Shown here in pieces: positions 1 through 6,302 of a DNA stretch of 6,541 nt. The notes under the pieces are model-generated. The model was not told the DNA's origin. It worked only from the letters and a program-made list of their open reading frames with translations, and made no database searches. Location of the stretch: NCBI GenBank assembly GCA_030042575.1, contig JASHZK010000342.1:1-6541 (forward strand), read 5' to 3'. The DNA is from Acidimicrobiales bacterium (GTDB lineage Bacteria; Actinomycetota; Acidimicrobiia; Acidimicrobiales; UBA8190). Numbering within the stretch: position 1 is the first letter of the stretch; every line of letters begins with the position of its first letter. Position numbers and translations under genes: made by a program.

Positions 1-10
1 TGGACTTGAC

Positions 11-65
11 GGCGACCATGGGTCGCCACGCTACCGGCCGCCCACCCCGGGGCGCCGTGGCCCCG
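11..65 (-). terminator. Two GC-rich hairpins downstream of amidohydrolase A, possible terminator
   Basis: CGGGGC (48-53) pairs with GCCCCG (60-65) around a 6-nt loop, beginning 9 nt past the amidohydrolase A stop. GGCGACC (11-17) pairs with GGTCGCC (21-27) around a 3-nt loop. Neither is followed by a T-run on the minus strand, so intrinsic termination is uncertain; GC-rich U-less hairpins have been proposed as terminators in actinobacteria. Confidence 0.3.
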
Positions 66-73
66 CCAACCGC

Positions 74-1279
74 TCAGGCGGCCACTTTGTCCTCGACCCG
101 CATGATGCGGGCCAGGTTGCCGCCCATGACGAGGGCGACCCCCTCCTCGGTGAGGCTCTGGGGCAGGTGCTCGACGTAGCTGCAGGGATCGGCCAGACCT
201 TCGGGATGCGGCCAGTCGGAGCCGAACAGCAGATGGTCGGCACCGAGCTCCTTGGCCAGCGCCTCGATCCGGTCCTCGTGGAAGGGGCTGATCCAGATGT
301 TGCGCTTGAAGGCGTCGACCGGGTCCTCCTCGAAGGTTTGCGGCATCTTCTTGTGGATGTCGTGCAAGTCTTCGAGAAACGGTATGACCCAGTTGGCACC
401 GTTCTCGATGAGGGCGATCCGGAGTTCGGGGAATCGGGTGAGCAGCCCGTGGCAGGTCATGGCTGCACAGCTGTCCTCGATGGCCCGCCTGCCCATGGTG
501 AGCATGCGGAAGGCGTCCAGCCGGAACGGGAGCATCTCCGAGGGTCCCGTCCAGTCGCCCTGGTAGCGGGCATAACCGCTGTCAGAGGCATGCATGGAGA
601 CGAGGATGTCGGCCTCCACGACCTTGCGCCAAAACGGGTCGAACTCCGGATAGGCAAACGACCGTGAGCCGCGGTAGCCGGGGACGGGGGCCGGGCGGAT
701 GAGAACTGTCTTGACCCCCCGTTCGACCACCCACTCCAACTCTTCGATGGCCCTCTCCACGATGGGCAGGGTGACGATCGGGGTGGCGAAGATGCGGCCT
801 TCGTAGTCGAAGCTCCAGGTCTCGTGCATCCACTGGTTGAGGGCGTGGATGGCGGCATGGGTGAGCTCCGGATCGTCGCGCATGCGTTCCTCGAGGAGGC
901 TGGCCAGAGTGGGGAACATGAGGGCGCGGTCGACCCCGAGCTCGTCCATCACCTCGAGGCGGGGCCCCGGCTCCCGGAAGGCGGGAATGGCCCGCATGGG
1001 TTCACCGAGGAGCTCCCGGAACGACTTCCCTTCGGGGTTGCCATTTCTGAAGTACTCCTCCTGGGCACCGGGCTGGGCGACCACATCGAAGGTGGGGTTG
1101 GGGATGTAGTCGCTCAAGACGCCGCGGATCATGATCTTGGTGCGGCCGTCGATCTCGACGTACTTGATGGCCTCGCGGTAGCGCTCAGGGAGGTGACGGG
1201 TGAAGGCATCGCCGGTCTCGTACATGTGGTTGTCCGAGTCGAAGACGGGGAAGGCGAGCTGGCGTGTCACAGGGCTCAC
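74..1279 (-). CDS. Amidohydrolase A, amidohydrolase-related (PF04909-like) TIM-barrel protein, 401 aa
   Basis: Likely a cytoplasmic metal-dependent hydrolase or decarboxylase of the ACMSD / gamma-resorcylate decarboxylase-like branch of the amidohydrolase superfamily; the substrate is unknown. Visible landmarks are an N-terminal strand-1 motif FDSDNH (D16-x-H18), strand-5 VSMHAS (H230), IENGANW with E292 on the presumed strand 6, and FGSDWPHPEG with D355 on strand 8, the usual metal-binding Asp. The first motif is D-x-H rather than H-x-H, and E292 sits where canonical members have His. Length fits the family. The GTG start is chosen because GGAGG lies 5 nt upstream (1285-1289) and the frame begins MSPVTRQLAFPVFDSD. 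The gene is divergent from P450 A and may share its control region. It is a distant paralogue of amidohydrolase B, sharing the E-x-G strand-6 motif and the D-[WY]-P-H strand-8 motif. Family assignment is strong; the reaction is not known. Confidence 0.9.
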   Translation of the reverse strand: MSPVTRQLAFPVFDSDNHMYETGDAFTRHLPERYREAIKYVEIDGRTKIMIRGVLSDYIPNPTFDVVAQPGAQEEYFRNGNPEGKSFRELLGEPMRAIPAFREPGPRLEVMDELGVDRALMFPTLASLLEERMRDDPELTHAAIHALNQWMHETWSFDYEGRIFATPIVTLPIVERAIEELEWVVERGVKTVLIRPAPVPGYRGSRSFAYPEFDPFWRKVVEADILVSMHASDSGYARYQGDWTGPSEMLPFRLDAFRMLTMGRRAIEDSCAAMTCHGLLTRFPELRIALIENGANWVIPFLEDLHDIHKKMPQTFEEDPVDAFKRNIWISPFHEDRIEALAKELGADHLLFGSDWPHPEGLADPCSYVEHLPQSLTEEGVALVMGGNLARIMRVEDKVAA

Positions 1280-1316
1280 AGCAACCTCCGAATAACCGAC
1301 AACGACGTCAAAATCA

Positions 1317-1333
1317 ACACTCCGGCCGAGTGT
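1317..1333. repeat. Inverted repeat ACACTC-N5-GAGTGT
   Basis: Perfect 6-bp arms at 1317-1322 and 1328-1333 with spacer CGGCC. It overlaps the candidate -10 and start region of the amidohydrolase A promoter, so it could be a second operator; it may also be chance. Confidence 0.3.
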
Positions 1334-1358
1334 AAGCTACCGGCGTTATTGACGTCAA
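1329..1358 (-). promoter_or_regulatory. Candidate sigma-70-type promoter for amidohydrolase A
   Basis: On the minus strand, TTGACG (1353-1358) as -35 is followed after 18 bp by TACACT (1329-1334) as -10, a 4-of-6 match to TATAAT. A start site near 1322 would give a leader of about 43 nt to the GTG at 1279. The -35 lies within the operator-like palindrome, and a second TTGACG (1359-1364) is directly adjacent. An equally good promoter for P450 A on the plus strand was not found. Confidence 0.45.
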
Positions 1359-1364
1359 CGTCAA
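1349..1364. promoter_or_regulatory. Operator-like inverted repeat TTGACGTCAACGTCAA in the divergent A region
   Basis: Half-sites TTGACG (1349-1354) and CGTCAA (1359-1364) are perfect inverted repeats around a 4-bp TCAA centre; the first 10 bp (TTGACGTCAA) are themselves a perfect palindrome. A partial copy, GACGTCAA, occurs at 1304-1311 and again inside this site at 1351-1358, a separation of 47 bp. Position between two divergent catabolic genes, overlapping the -35 of the candidate amidohydrolase A promoter, fits a transcription factor site. The pattern recalls, from memory, operators of LiuR-type MerR and some TetR regulators of acyl-CoA catabolism; that identity is unverified. Confidence 0.5.
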
Positions 1365-1376
1365 AGTGGTGGCTGG

Positions 1377-1403
1377 GTGCTCGGGGCGACGGCCGGCGAG
1401 CAC
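1377..1403 (+). repeat. Inverted repeat / potential hairpin in the P450 A leader
   Basis: GTGCTCG (1377-1383) pairs perfectly with CGAGCAC (1397-1403) across a 13-nt GC-rich loop. It lies about 50 nt upstream of the P450 A start and is followed by the perfect palindrome TGAGGCCTCA (1416-1425). Either could act as an operator or mRNA structure; neither resembles a riboswitch I know. Confidence 0.3.
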
Positions 1404-1439
1404 GGTGGCGGGGCATGAGGCCTCAGGGGCACGGGAGCG

Positions 1440-1445
1440 AGGAGG
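1440..1445 (+). promoter_or_regulatory. Ribosome binding site of P450 A (AGGAGG)
   Basis: Perfect AGGAGG, 9 nt before the GTG at 1455. It decides in favour of a GTG start; no in-frame ATG exists near the conserved N-terminus. Confidence 0.75.
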
Positions 1446-1454
1446 TCGGGTGGC

Positions 1455-2654
1455 GTGACGCTCACCAGCGGCAGCGACGTGTACTACGACCCCTACGACT
1501 TCGAGATCGACACCGATCCCTACCCTGTGTGGAGGCGGCTGCGGGACGAGGCGCCGCTGTACTACAACGAGAAGTACGACTTCTTCGCCCTGAGTCGTTA
1601 CCACGATGTGGAGAAGGGCATGCTCGACTGGGAGACATACCGGTCGGGTAGGGGCTCCATCCTCGAGTTGATCCGTTCCGGCATGGAGATGCCCCCGGGC
1701 CTCATTCTGTTCGAAGACCCACCCCGGCACCATGTCCACCGGGCCCTCATGTCGCGGGTTTTCACCCCTCGAAGGATGAACGACCTCGAGCCCAAAGTGC
1801 GCGAGTACTGCAGGCGCTCCCTCGATCCGCTCGTCGGCGCCGGACGCTTCGACTTCATCAAGGACCTCGGGGCCGAGATGCCCATGCGGGTCATCGGCTT
1901 CCTCCTGGGCATTCCCGAACAGGACCAAGTGGCCATCAAGGAGCATCTGGACGAGGGCCTGCGGATCCATGACGACGAGGACTTCGTGGCCAAGGCATCC
2001 GACTTGGGCACAGGAGGGCTCTTCGCCCAGTACATCGACTGGCGAGCCTCCCATCCCTCGGACGACCTCATGACCCAGCTGCTCCAGGCCGAGTTCGAGG
2101 ACGAGCTCGGCGCCACCCGCCGGCTCACCCGCGAAGAGGTGCTCACCTACGTGGGCCTCCTGGCCGGCGCCGGCAACGAGACGACCACCCGCCTCATCGG
2201 ATGGACGGGAAAGCTCCTCTCCGAGCACCCCGACCAGCGCAGGGAGCTGGCCCGGGACCGCTCGCTCATCCCCAATGCCATCGAAGAGATCCTGCGGTAC
2301 GAGGCGCCTTCCCCCATCCAGGCCCGCTACGTGGCGGCGGACGTCGAGCACCACGGCCGGAGAGTGGCCGAGGGCAGCATCATGGTGCTGCTCAACGGCT
2401 CGGCCAACCGCGACGAACGCCACTTCGCCGATCCCGACCGGTTCGACGTCCACCGCCCCCTCCGGCGCCATTTGAGCTTCGGCTACGGCATCCACCTCTG
2501 CCTGGGAGCGGCCCTGGCCCGGCTCGAGGGCCGCGTGGCACTCGACGAGGTGCTCAGTCGATTCCCGGACTGGGAGGTCGACTACGCCAACGCCGTACAG
2601 GCACGCACCTCGACCGTGCGAGGCTGGGAGGCCCTACCCGTGGTCGTCACCTGA
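1455..2654 (+). CDS. Cytochrome P450 A, soluble bacterial class I type, 399 aa
   Basis: Heme-thiolate monooxygenase, expected to insert one oxygen atom from O2 using electrons from a ferredoxin and its reductase, neither of which is encoded nearby. All P450 hallmarks are present: C-helix H92-x-x-x-R96, I-helix AGNETT (A239-T244, acid E242 and T243 for O2 activation), K-helix ExxR (E278-R281), a DPDRFDV meander (327-332) and the heme loop FGYGIHLCLG (342-351) with Cys349 as thiolate ligand. There is no membrane anchor, and the length is typical of bacterial CYPs. The GTG start has AGGAGG at 1440-1445 with a 9-nt spacer. It is divergent from amidohydrolase A and converges on SDR A with 9 bp between stop codons. 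It is clearly diverged from P450 B rather than a recent copy. Substrate is unknown; neighbours suggest a hydrophobic catabolic substrate. Confidence 0.96.
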   Translation: MTLTSGSDVYYDPYDFEIDTDPYPVWRRLRDEAPLYYNEKYDFFALSRYHDVEKGMLDWETYRSGRGSILELIRSGMEMPPGLILFEDPPRHHVHRALMSRVFTPRRMNDLEPKVREYCRRSLDPLVGAGRFDFIKDLGAEMPMRVIGFLLGIPEQDQVAIKEHLDEGLRIHDDEDFVAKASDLGTGGLFAQYIDWRASHPSDDLMTQLLQAEFEDELGATRRLTREEVLTYVGLLAGAGNETTTRLIGWTGKLLSEHPDQRRELARDRSLIPNAIEEILRYEAPSPIQARYVAADVEHHGRRVAEGSIMVLLNGSANRDERHFADPDRFDVHRPLRRHLSFGYGIHLCLGAALARLEGRVALDEVLSRFPDWEVDYANAVQARTSTVRGWEALPVVVT

Positions 2655-2663
2655 GGCTCCGAC

Positions 2664-3587
2664 CTACAGGGGGATCCCCAGTCGGGAGCAGGTGTCCGCC
2701 ACCTCGTCGAAGATGGATCCCGGCACGATGAAGGGCTCGGTGGCCGCCACTTCGGCCAGGTGCGCCTCGATGTCCTCGGCCGTCGGCGCCGTGCCGACCC
2801 AGCCGTCGCCGAGACCGACGAAGACCCTGGAGAACCGTCCGGCGCAGGCGGAGAAGCTCTGGTGTGTGAACGTGCACGCTGTGCTGGCCAGGAAAACGAC
2901 CATGGGGACCACCAGCTCTGGCTCGATGGCCTTGAGGAAGGGGAGGTCCTCTCCGAGCTGGTGGCGCTCACCGACGGTCTCGGTGACCATGCGCGAATAG
3001 CCGAAGGGCAGGACGGTGTTGGCCAGGATCCCATGGGCGGCGCCGTCCAGGGCGATCACGTTGGCCAGTCCCACGATGCCGGCCTTGGCCGCCGCATAGT
3101 GCGCCGAGTTGGGCTGGCCGAACAGACCGGCTGACGAGGCGATGAAGACGAACCGGCCTCCGCCCTGCGCCCGCATGTGCCGGTAGGCCGGTTGGCTCAG
3201 GTAGAAGCTGCCGTCGAGGTGGACGCGGCGCATCCGCCGCCAGTCCTCGGGTGAGAGTTCGTCGAACGGAGCGGTGTGGAAGATGCCGGCGTTGCTCACC
3301 ACGGCGTCGAGTCGACCGAAGTGGTCGAGGGCGCTCTGGACGATGGCCTGGCCGCCTTCGACGCTGTCCACCGAGTCGAGGGAGGCGACGGCCACTCCCC
3401 CGCCGGCCCGGATCTCCTTCACCACCTGTCGGGCCGGGGCCGGATTCGAGCCCTGACCGTCCATGGAGCTCCCGAGGTCGTTCACCACCACCGAGGCACC
3501 TCGCCGGGCGAGCTCCAAGGCGTAGAGCCGGCCGAGCCCTCGGCCCGCCCCGGTCACGATGGCGGCTTGGCCGTCGAAGTCGATCAT
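2664..3587 (-). CDS. Short-chain dehydrogenase/reductase A, MFE-2 / Hsd4A-like (3-hydroxyacyl-CoA or hydroxysteroid dehydrogenase type), 307 aa
   Basis: NAD-dependent alcohol oxidation by a classical SDR. Visible are the Rossmann motif TGAGRGLG (12-19), VVVND with acidic D37 at the end of strand 2 (favours NAD over NADP), SNAG (98-101), and the catalytic triad S151, Y164, K168 in SS-AGLFGQPNSAHY-AAAK. The usual catalytic Asn is His (H123 in RRVHLDGSF), and the VNDLG and VHL-GSF patterns recall the dehydrogenase part of peroxisomal MFE-2 and mycobacterial Hsd4A-type proteins (from memory, not searched). About 45 residues extend past GDGWVG (261-265), longer than FabG-type SDRs. The ATG at 3587 is the only conventional start, because the in-frame stretch upstream back to the amidohydrolase B stop contains none. 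It lacks a clear Shine-Dalgarno, so translation may depend on coupling. It is the last gene of the P450 B operon, 36 nt behind amidohydrolase B and in the same frame. Confidence 0.93.
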   Translation of the reverse strand: MIDFDGQAAIVTGAGRGLGRLYALELARRGASVVVNDLGSSMDGQGSNPAPARQVVKEIRAGGGVAVASLDSVDSVEGGQAIVQSALDHFGRLDAVVSNAGIFHTAPFDELSPEDWRRMRRVHLDGSFYLSQPAYRHMRAQGGGRFVFIASSAGLFGQPNSAHYAAAKAGIVGLANVIALDGAAHGILANTVLPFGYSRMVTETVGERHQLGEDLPFLKAIEPELVVPMVVFLASTACTFTHQSFSACAGRFSRVFVGLGDGWVGTAPTAEDIEAHLAEVAATEPFIVPGSIFDEVADTCSRLGIPL

Positions 3588-3623
3588 GGGAATCCGCGAC
3601 CCGGGACGAGGGTGGCGGCGGTT

Positions 3624-4904
3624 CTACCGGGGAATGGTGGCGGCCAGGCTCATCACGCTCACGGTCTCGGTCCCTTCCTTCTTGAGCCGGGCCGAAGAGC
3701 GATAGCCGAGGTTCACGTCGGTGGCCTGGGCGCGCAAGGCGCCGACGCTGGCCTCCTGCCTGGGCACGTGGCTGAAGGCGTCGAAGGAGAAGACCCGCAA
3801 GGCGTTCTCATGGGTGATCTTTGCCACCTCGCCGTCGGGGACGCCCTGCAGGTAACCGGCCAGGATCTCGGGGGACAGGGGCCAGGTCGAGTCCGAATGG
3901 GGGTAGTCGCACTCCCAGGTGACCATGTCGATGTTGAGCCGGTCCCGGGAGGCGACACCGAATGCGTCATCGATGAAGCAGGTGAGGATCCGCTCCAGGA
4001 ACACCTCGCTGGGGAGCTTGTCGCCGAAGTCCTGATGTGTCCAGGCCCGGTGCATCTTGTAGACCCGATCGATCCGCTCCAGGAAATAGGGGATCCACCC
4101 GATCCCGCCCTCGCTCAAGGCCAGGACCAGGTCGGGGAACCTGCGCAGCACGGGCGACCACACCAGATCGGCGGCCGCCTGGACGATGTTGATGGGCTGC
4201 AGGGTGATGAGGGTGTCGATCGGTGCCTCCACCGAGGTCACCACCACCTGGGACGAGGAGCCGATGTGGAGGCACACGACGGTGTTCTCCTCGCTGCAAG
4301 CCTTCCAGAAGGGGTCCCAGTGCTGGTTGTGGATGGACGGATAGCCGAGCTTCTCCGGATTCTCGGAAAAGGTCACGGCGTGGCAGCCCTTCTTGGCCAT
4401 GCGGTGGACCTCGTCGGCCATGAGGCCTGTGTCCCAGATGGGCGGCAGGGCAAGGGGGATCATGCGTCCCGGGTAGGTGCCGCACCACTCGTCCACGTGC
4501 CAGTCGTTGTAGGCGCGCAAGATGGCCAGGCCCAAGTCCTTGTCGGCCGCCCGGGCGAAGTACTGCCCGCAGAACTGGGGGTACGAGGGGAAGTTCATCG
4601 ACGCCAGCACGCCATTGGCGTTCATGTCCCGGATGCGCTCGTGGATGTCGTAGCAACCGGGCCGGATCTCGCTGAACCGGGTCGGCTCCACTCCGTACTC
4701 GTCCGGCGGCCTGCCGGCCACGGCGTTGAGGCCGACGTTGGTGGCTTCTTGGCCCTCGAACACCCAGGCGTCGGTGCCGTCCGGCCTGGTCACGACCTTG
4801 GGGGCCAGGTCCTTGTACTTGTCCGGGAGGTGTCCCTCGAACATGTCGGGGGGCTCGACCACGTGGTCGTCGACGGACACGAGGATCAGGTCGTCGATGT
4901 TCAT
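3624..4904 (-). CDS. Amidohydrolase B, amidohydrolase-related (PF04909-like) TIM-barrel protein, 426 aa
   Basis: Likely a cytoplasmic metal-dependent hydrolase or decarboxylase, related to but clearly diverged from amidohydrolase A. Landmarks are the strand-1 motif SVDDHVVEP (D12-x-H14), strand-5 VCLHIGSS (H213), LSEGGIGWIP with E265 in place of the usual strand-6 His, and WECDYPHSDSTWP (D333, the strand-8 Asp). The C-terminal ~45 residues after FDAFSHV (374-380) are outside the barrel and have no recognisable motif. The ATG at 4904 is chosen because AAGGAG (4912-4917) lies 7 nt upstream and the conserved N-terminus MNIDDLILVSVDDH begins here. The frame stays open another 708 nt upstream, but that stretch overlaps P450 B in another frame and is not credible protein. 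It starts 2 nt after the P450 B stop, implying co-transcription and translational coupling. Product class is secure; the reaction is inferred only. Confidence 0.93.
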   Translation of the reverse strand: MNIDDLILVSVDDHVVEPPDMFEGHLPDKYKDLAPKVVTRPDGTDAWVFEGQEATNVGLNAVAGRPPDEYGVEPTRFSEIRPGCYDIHERIRDMNANGVLASMNFPSYPQFCGQYFARAADKDLGLAILRAYNDWHVDEWCGTYPGRMIPLALPPIWDTGLMADEVHRMAKKGCHAVTFSENPEKLGYPSIHNQHWDPFWKACSEENTVVCLHIGSSSQVVVTSVEAPIDTLITLQPINIVQAAADLVWSPVLRRFPDLVLALSEGGIGWIPYFLERIDRVYKMHRAWTHQDFGDKLPSEVFLERILTCFIDDAFGVASRDRLNIDMVTWECDYPHSDSTWPLSPEILAGYLQGVPDGEVAKITHENALRVFSFDAFSHVPRQEASVGALRAQATDVNLGYRSSARLKKEGTETVSVMSLAATIPR

Positions 4905-4906
4905 GG

Positions 4907-6172
4907 CTATGCTCCTTCGAAAAGCACCGGAATCGCAGTCGGTGATCGGAAAACCTGGCCTCGGATGTGGGGGTCGGCGGCGTCGGGGTCGAGCCGCAAG
5001 CCGGTCAGCCGGTCGAACAGCAGGTTCAGCGCCACCCGCATCTCCATACGGGCCAAGTGCATGCCCAGGCAGATGTGGGGACCATGGCCGAAGGATACGT
5101 GGGGCTTCGGCTCCGGTCGATCGATGTCGAAGCGGTCGGGGGCGGGGTAACGAGGCTCCTCCCGGTTGGCGGCCGCCAACATGAGCATGATCGTGGAGCC
5201 GGCCGGAACGGGCACGCCGTCGATGTCGGTGTCCTTGGTGGCGAGGCGGGTGATGTTGAGCAACGGGGTCTCGAAGCGCAGTGACTCCTCGATGGCCTGA
5301 GGAATGCGGCTCCGGTCGTGCCGGACGGCATCGAGCTGATCGGGGTTGGAGAGCAGGGTCAGAAGGAGGTTCCCAGTCGAGCGGTAGGTGGTCTCGACTC
5401 CGGCCGGAAGCAGCAGCCGGACGAAGGAGAAGATCTCCTCGTCGCTCAGGCGCTCGCCTTCCAGCTCGGCTTGGGCCAGGTCGGAGATGAGGTCCTCCCG
5501 GGGCCGGAGGCGCCGGTCTTCGAGGATGGTGGCCACGTACTCCTTGACCTCCTGCGAGGCGGCGACGGCCTCTTCCTGTTTGGAGAGGAAGCTCAAGATG
5601 GCGATGGACCACCGCTGGAACTGCTTGTAGTCCTCCTGCGGGAGCCCCAGGATCCCGGCGATGATCTGTGTCGGGTAGGGGAAGGTGAACTCCCGGACGA
5701 GCTCGGCACGGCCTCGGTCGGCGAACCGGTCGACCAGGGCGTCAGCGACTCGGGTGGCCAGCTGGAATTCCCATCGATCCATGACCTTGGGCCGAAAGGC
5801 AGTGGAGACCAGGGCCCGGTAGCGTCGGTGTCGAGGGCCGTCCATGCCCAGCATGATGTGCTCACCCATGACCGGTCCCATGATGAGATCGATGATGTGT
5901 CCCGAACAGAAGGTCTCCGAATCTCGCAGGACCCGCGACACGTCCTCGTAGCGATAGACGAAGAAGACCGGGGCCGACTCCTCGTGGGGCATGAGCGAAG
6001 CGTCGAGGCGCTGGACGGGATGGTCCCGACGGGCTTGGGCCAATTCGGGATAGGGGTCCCGGGTGTCCCCGGCCACGGCGTCGTCGAAGAGGCCGAACTC
6101 CTCGCCGTGGCGGGCGTCGTCGTCCTCGGGCTGGCCCGCGGCCAGCGCGGCGTCCTCCACCGACGAGCCCAC
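4907..6172 (-). CDS. Cytochrome P450 B, soluble bacterial class I type, 421 aa
   Basis: Second heme-thiolate monooxygenase and first gene of the minus-strand operon. Signatures are C-helix H115-x-x-x-R119 in MDGPRHRRYR, I-helix PAGVETTYR (A257-T262, E260 and T261), ExxR E296-R299, APDRFDIDRP (344-353) and heme loop FGHGPHICLG (361-370) with Cys368. The N-terminus carries an acidic, low-complexity stretch of about 35 residues (GQPEDDDARHGEEFGLFDD) before the DPYPELAQAR motif, so the protein is somewhat longer than P450 A. The start is GTG at 6172, with GAGGAGG at 6177-6183 immediately upstream; the spacer from its last G is only 4 nt, but no better in-frame start precedes the conserved region. 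The last codons hold the ribosome binding site of amidohydrolase B. No redox partner gene is present. Substrate is unknown; co-transcription with an amidohydrolase and an SDR argues for a catabolic oxidation step. Confidence 0.95.
   Translation of the reverse strand: MGSSVEDAALAAGQPEDDDARHGEEFGLFDDAVAGDTRDPYPELAQARRDHPVQRLDASLMPHEESAPVFFVYRYEDVSRVLRDSETFCSGHIIDLIMGPVMGEHIMLGMDGPRHRRYRALVSTAFRPKVMDRWEFQLATRVADALVDRFADRGRAELVREFTFPYPTQIIAGILGLPQEDYKQFQRWSIAILSFLSKQEEAVAASQEVKEYVATILEDRRLRPREDLISDLAQAELEGERLSDEEIFSFVRLLLPAGVETTYRSTGNLLLTLLSNPDQLDAVRHDRSRIPQAIEESLRFETPLLNITRLATKDTDIDGVPVPAGSTIMLMLAAANREEPRYPAPDRFDIDRPEPKPHVSFGHGPHICLGMHLARMEMRVALNLLFDRLTGLRLDPDAADPHIRGQVFRSPTAIPVLFEGA
4912..4917 (-). 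promoter_or_regulatory. Ribosome binding site of amidohydrolase B (AAGGAG), inside P450 B
   Basis: AAGGAG lies within the last codons of P450 B, 7 nt before the ATG at 4904. It fixes the amidohydrolase start and indicates translational coupling to P450 B. Confidence 0.75.
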
Positions 6173-6215
6173 GTGGCCTCCTCGCCTCGGAAACCAAATA
6201 TTCGTTCAGCCGGGG

Positions 6216-6245
6216 ACGTTAGCGGTAGTCTCCGAGCAGGGTCAA
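6216..6245 (-). promoter_or_regulatory. Candidate promoter for the P450 B operon
   Basis: On the minus strand, TTGACC (6240-6245) as -35 and TAACGT (6216-6221) as -10 are separated by 18 bp, the same spacing as in the candidate amidohydrolase A promoter. The -10 fits only the loose TANNNT pattern common in actinobacteria. The leader to GTG 6172 would be about 37 nt and includes the only AT-rich patch of the region (AAATATT, 6197-6203). No clear plus-strand promoter for SDR B was seen apart from a TANNNT hexamer at 6261-6266. Confidence 0.35.
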
Positions 6246-6302
6246 TCCGCCGGGCGTCGTTACCCTGTGAGTCCCGGGGCGAAGGCCGAAGAAGGGGAGG
6301 CC

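Larger units (their letters stand above)
2664..6172 (-). other. Predicted three-gene operon: P450 B - amidohydrolase B - SDR A
   Basis: The three genes share a strand, with gaps of 2 nt (4905-4906) and 36 nt (3588-3623) and no promoter-like or terminator-like sequence between them. A promoter-like element lies upstream at 6216-6245. The order P450, amidohydrolase-type enzyme, alcohol dehydrogenase suggests consecutive steps on one substrate, although gene order does not prove reaction order. Operon structure is inferred from spacing only. Confidence 0.75.

Noticed and set aside
1350..1357. TGACGTCA identical to the eukaryotic CRE/bZIP palindrome
   Set aside because: The gene organisation and ribosome binding sites are bacterial; the match is a coincidence within a larger bacterial-style inverted repeat.
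1349..1377. TTGACG at 1349-1354 as a plus-strand -35 for P450 A
   Set aside because: At 16-19 bp downstream the sequence is GC-rich (around GGCTGGG) with no TANNNT hexamer; the minus-strand reading has a clearly better -10.
824..1651. A 275-codon plus-strand open frame bridging amidohydrolase A and P450 A
   Set aside because: It crosses the divergent control region and overlaps two well-supported genes; its composition is shadow-like.
1314..2495. A 393-codon minus-strand open frame
   Set aside because: Antisense shadow of P450 A, with no domain motif and no start signal.
3276..5150. A 624-codon plus-strand open frame
   Set aside because: Antisense to SDR A, amidohydrolase B and P450 B, all of which carry full family motifs. 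Its Gly/Val/His/Asp-rich composition is the expected complement shadow of high-GC codons.
4905..5612. A 236-residue in-frame upstream extension of amidohydrolase B
   Set aside because: It overlaps P450 B in another frame of the same strand, is Arg/Pro/His-rich low-complexity sequence typical of out-of-frame GC-rich DNA, and a strong ribosome binding site and conserved N-terminus mark the start at 4904.
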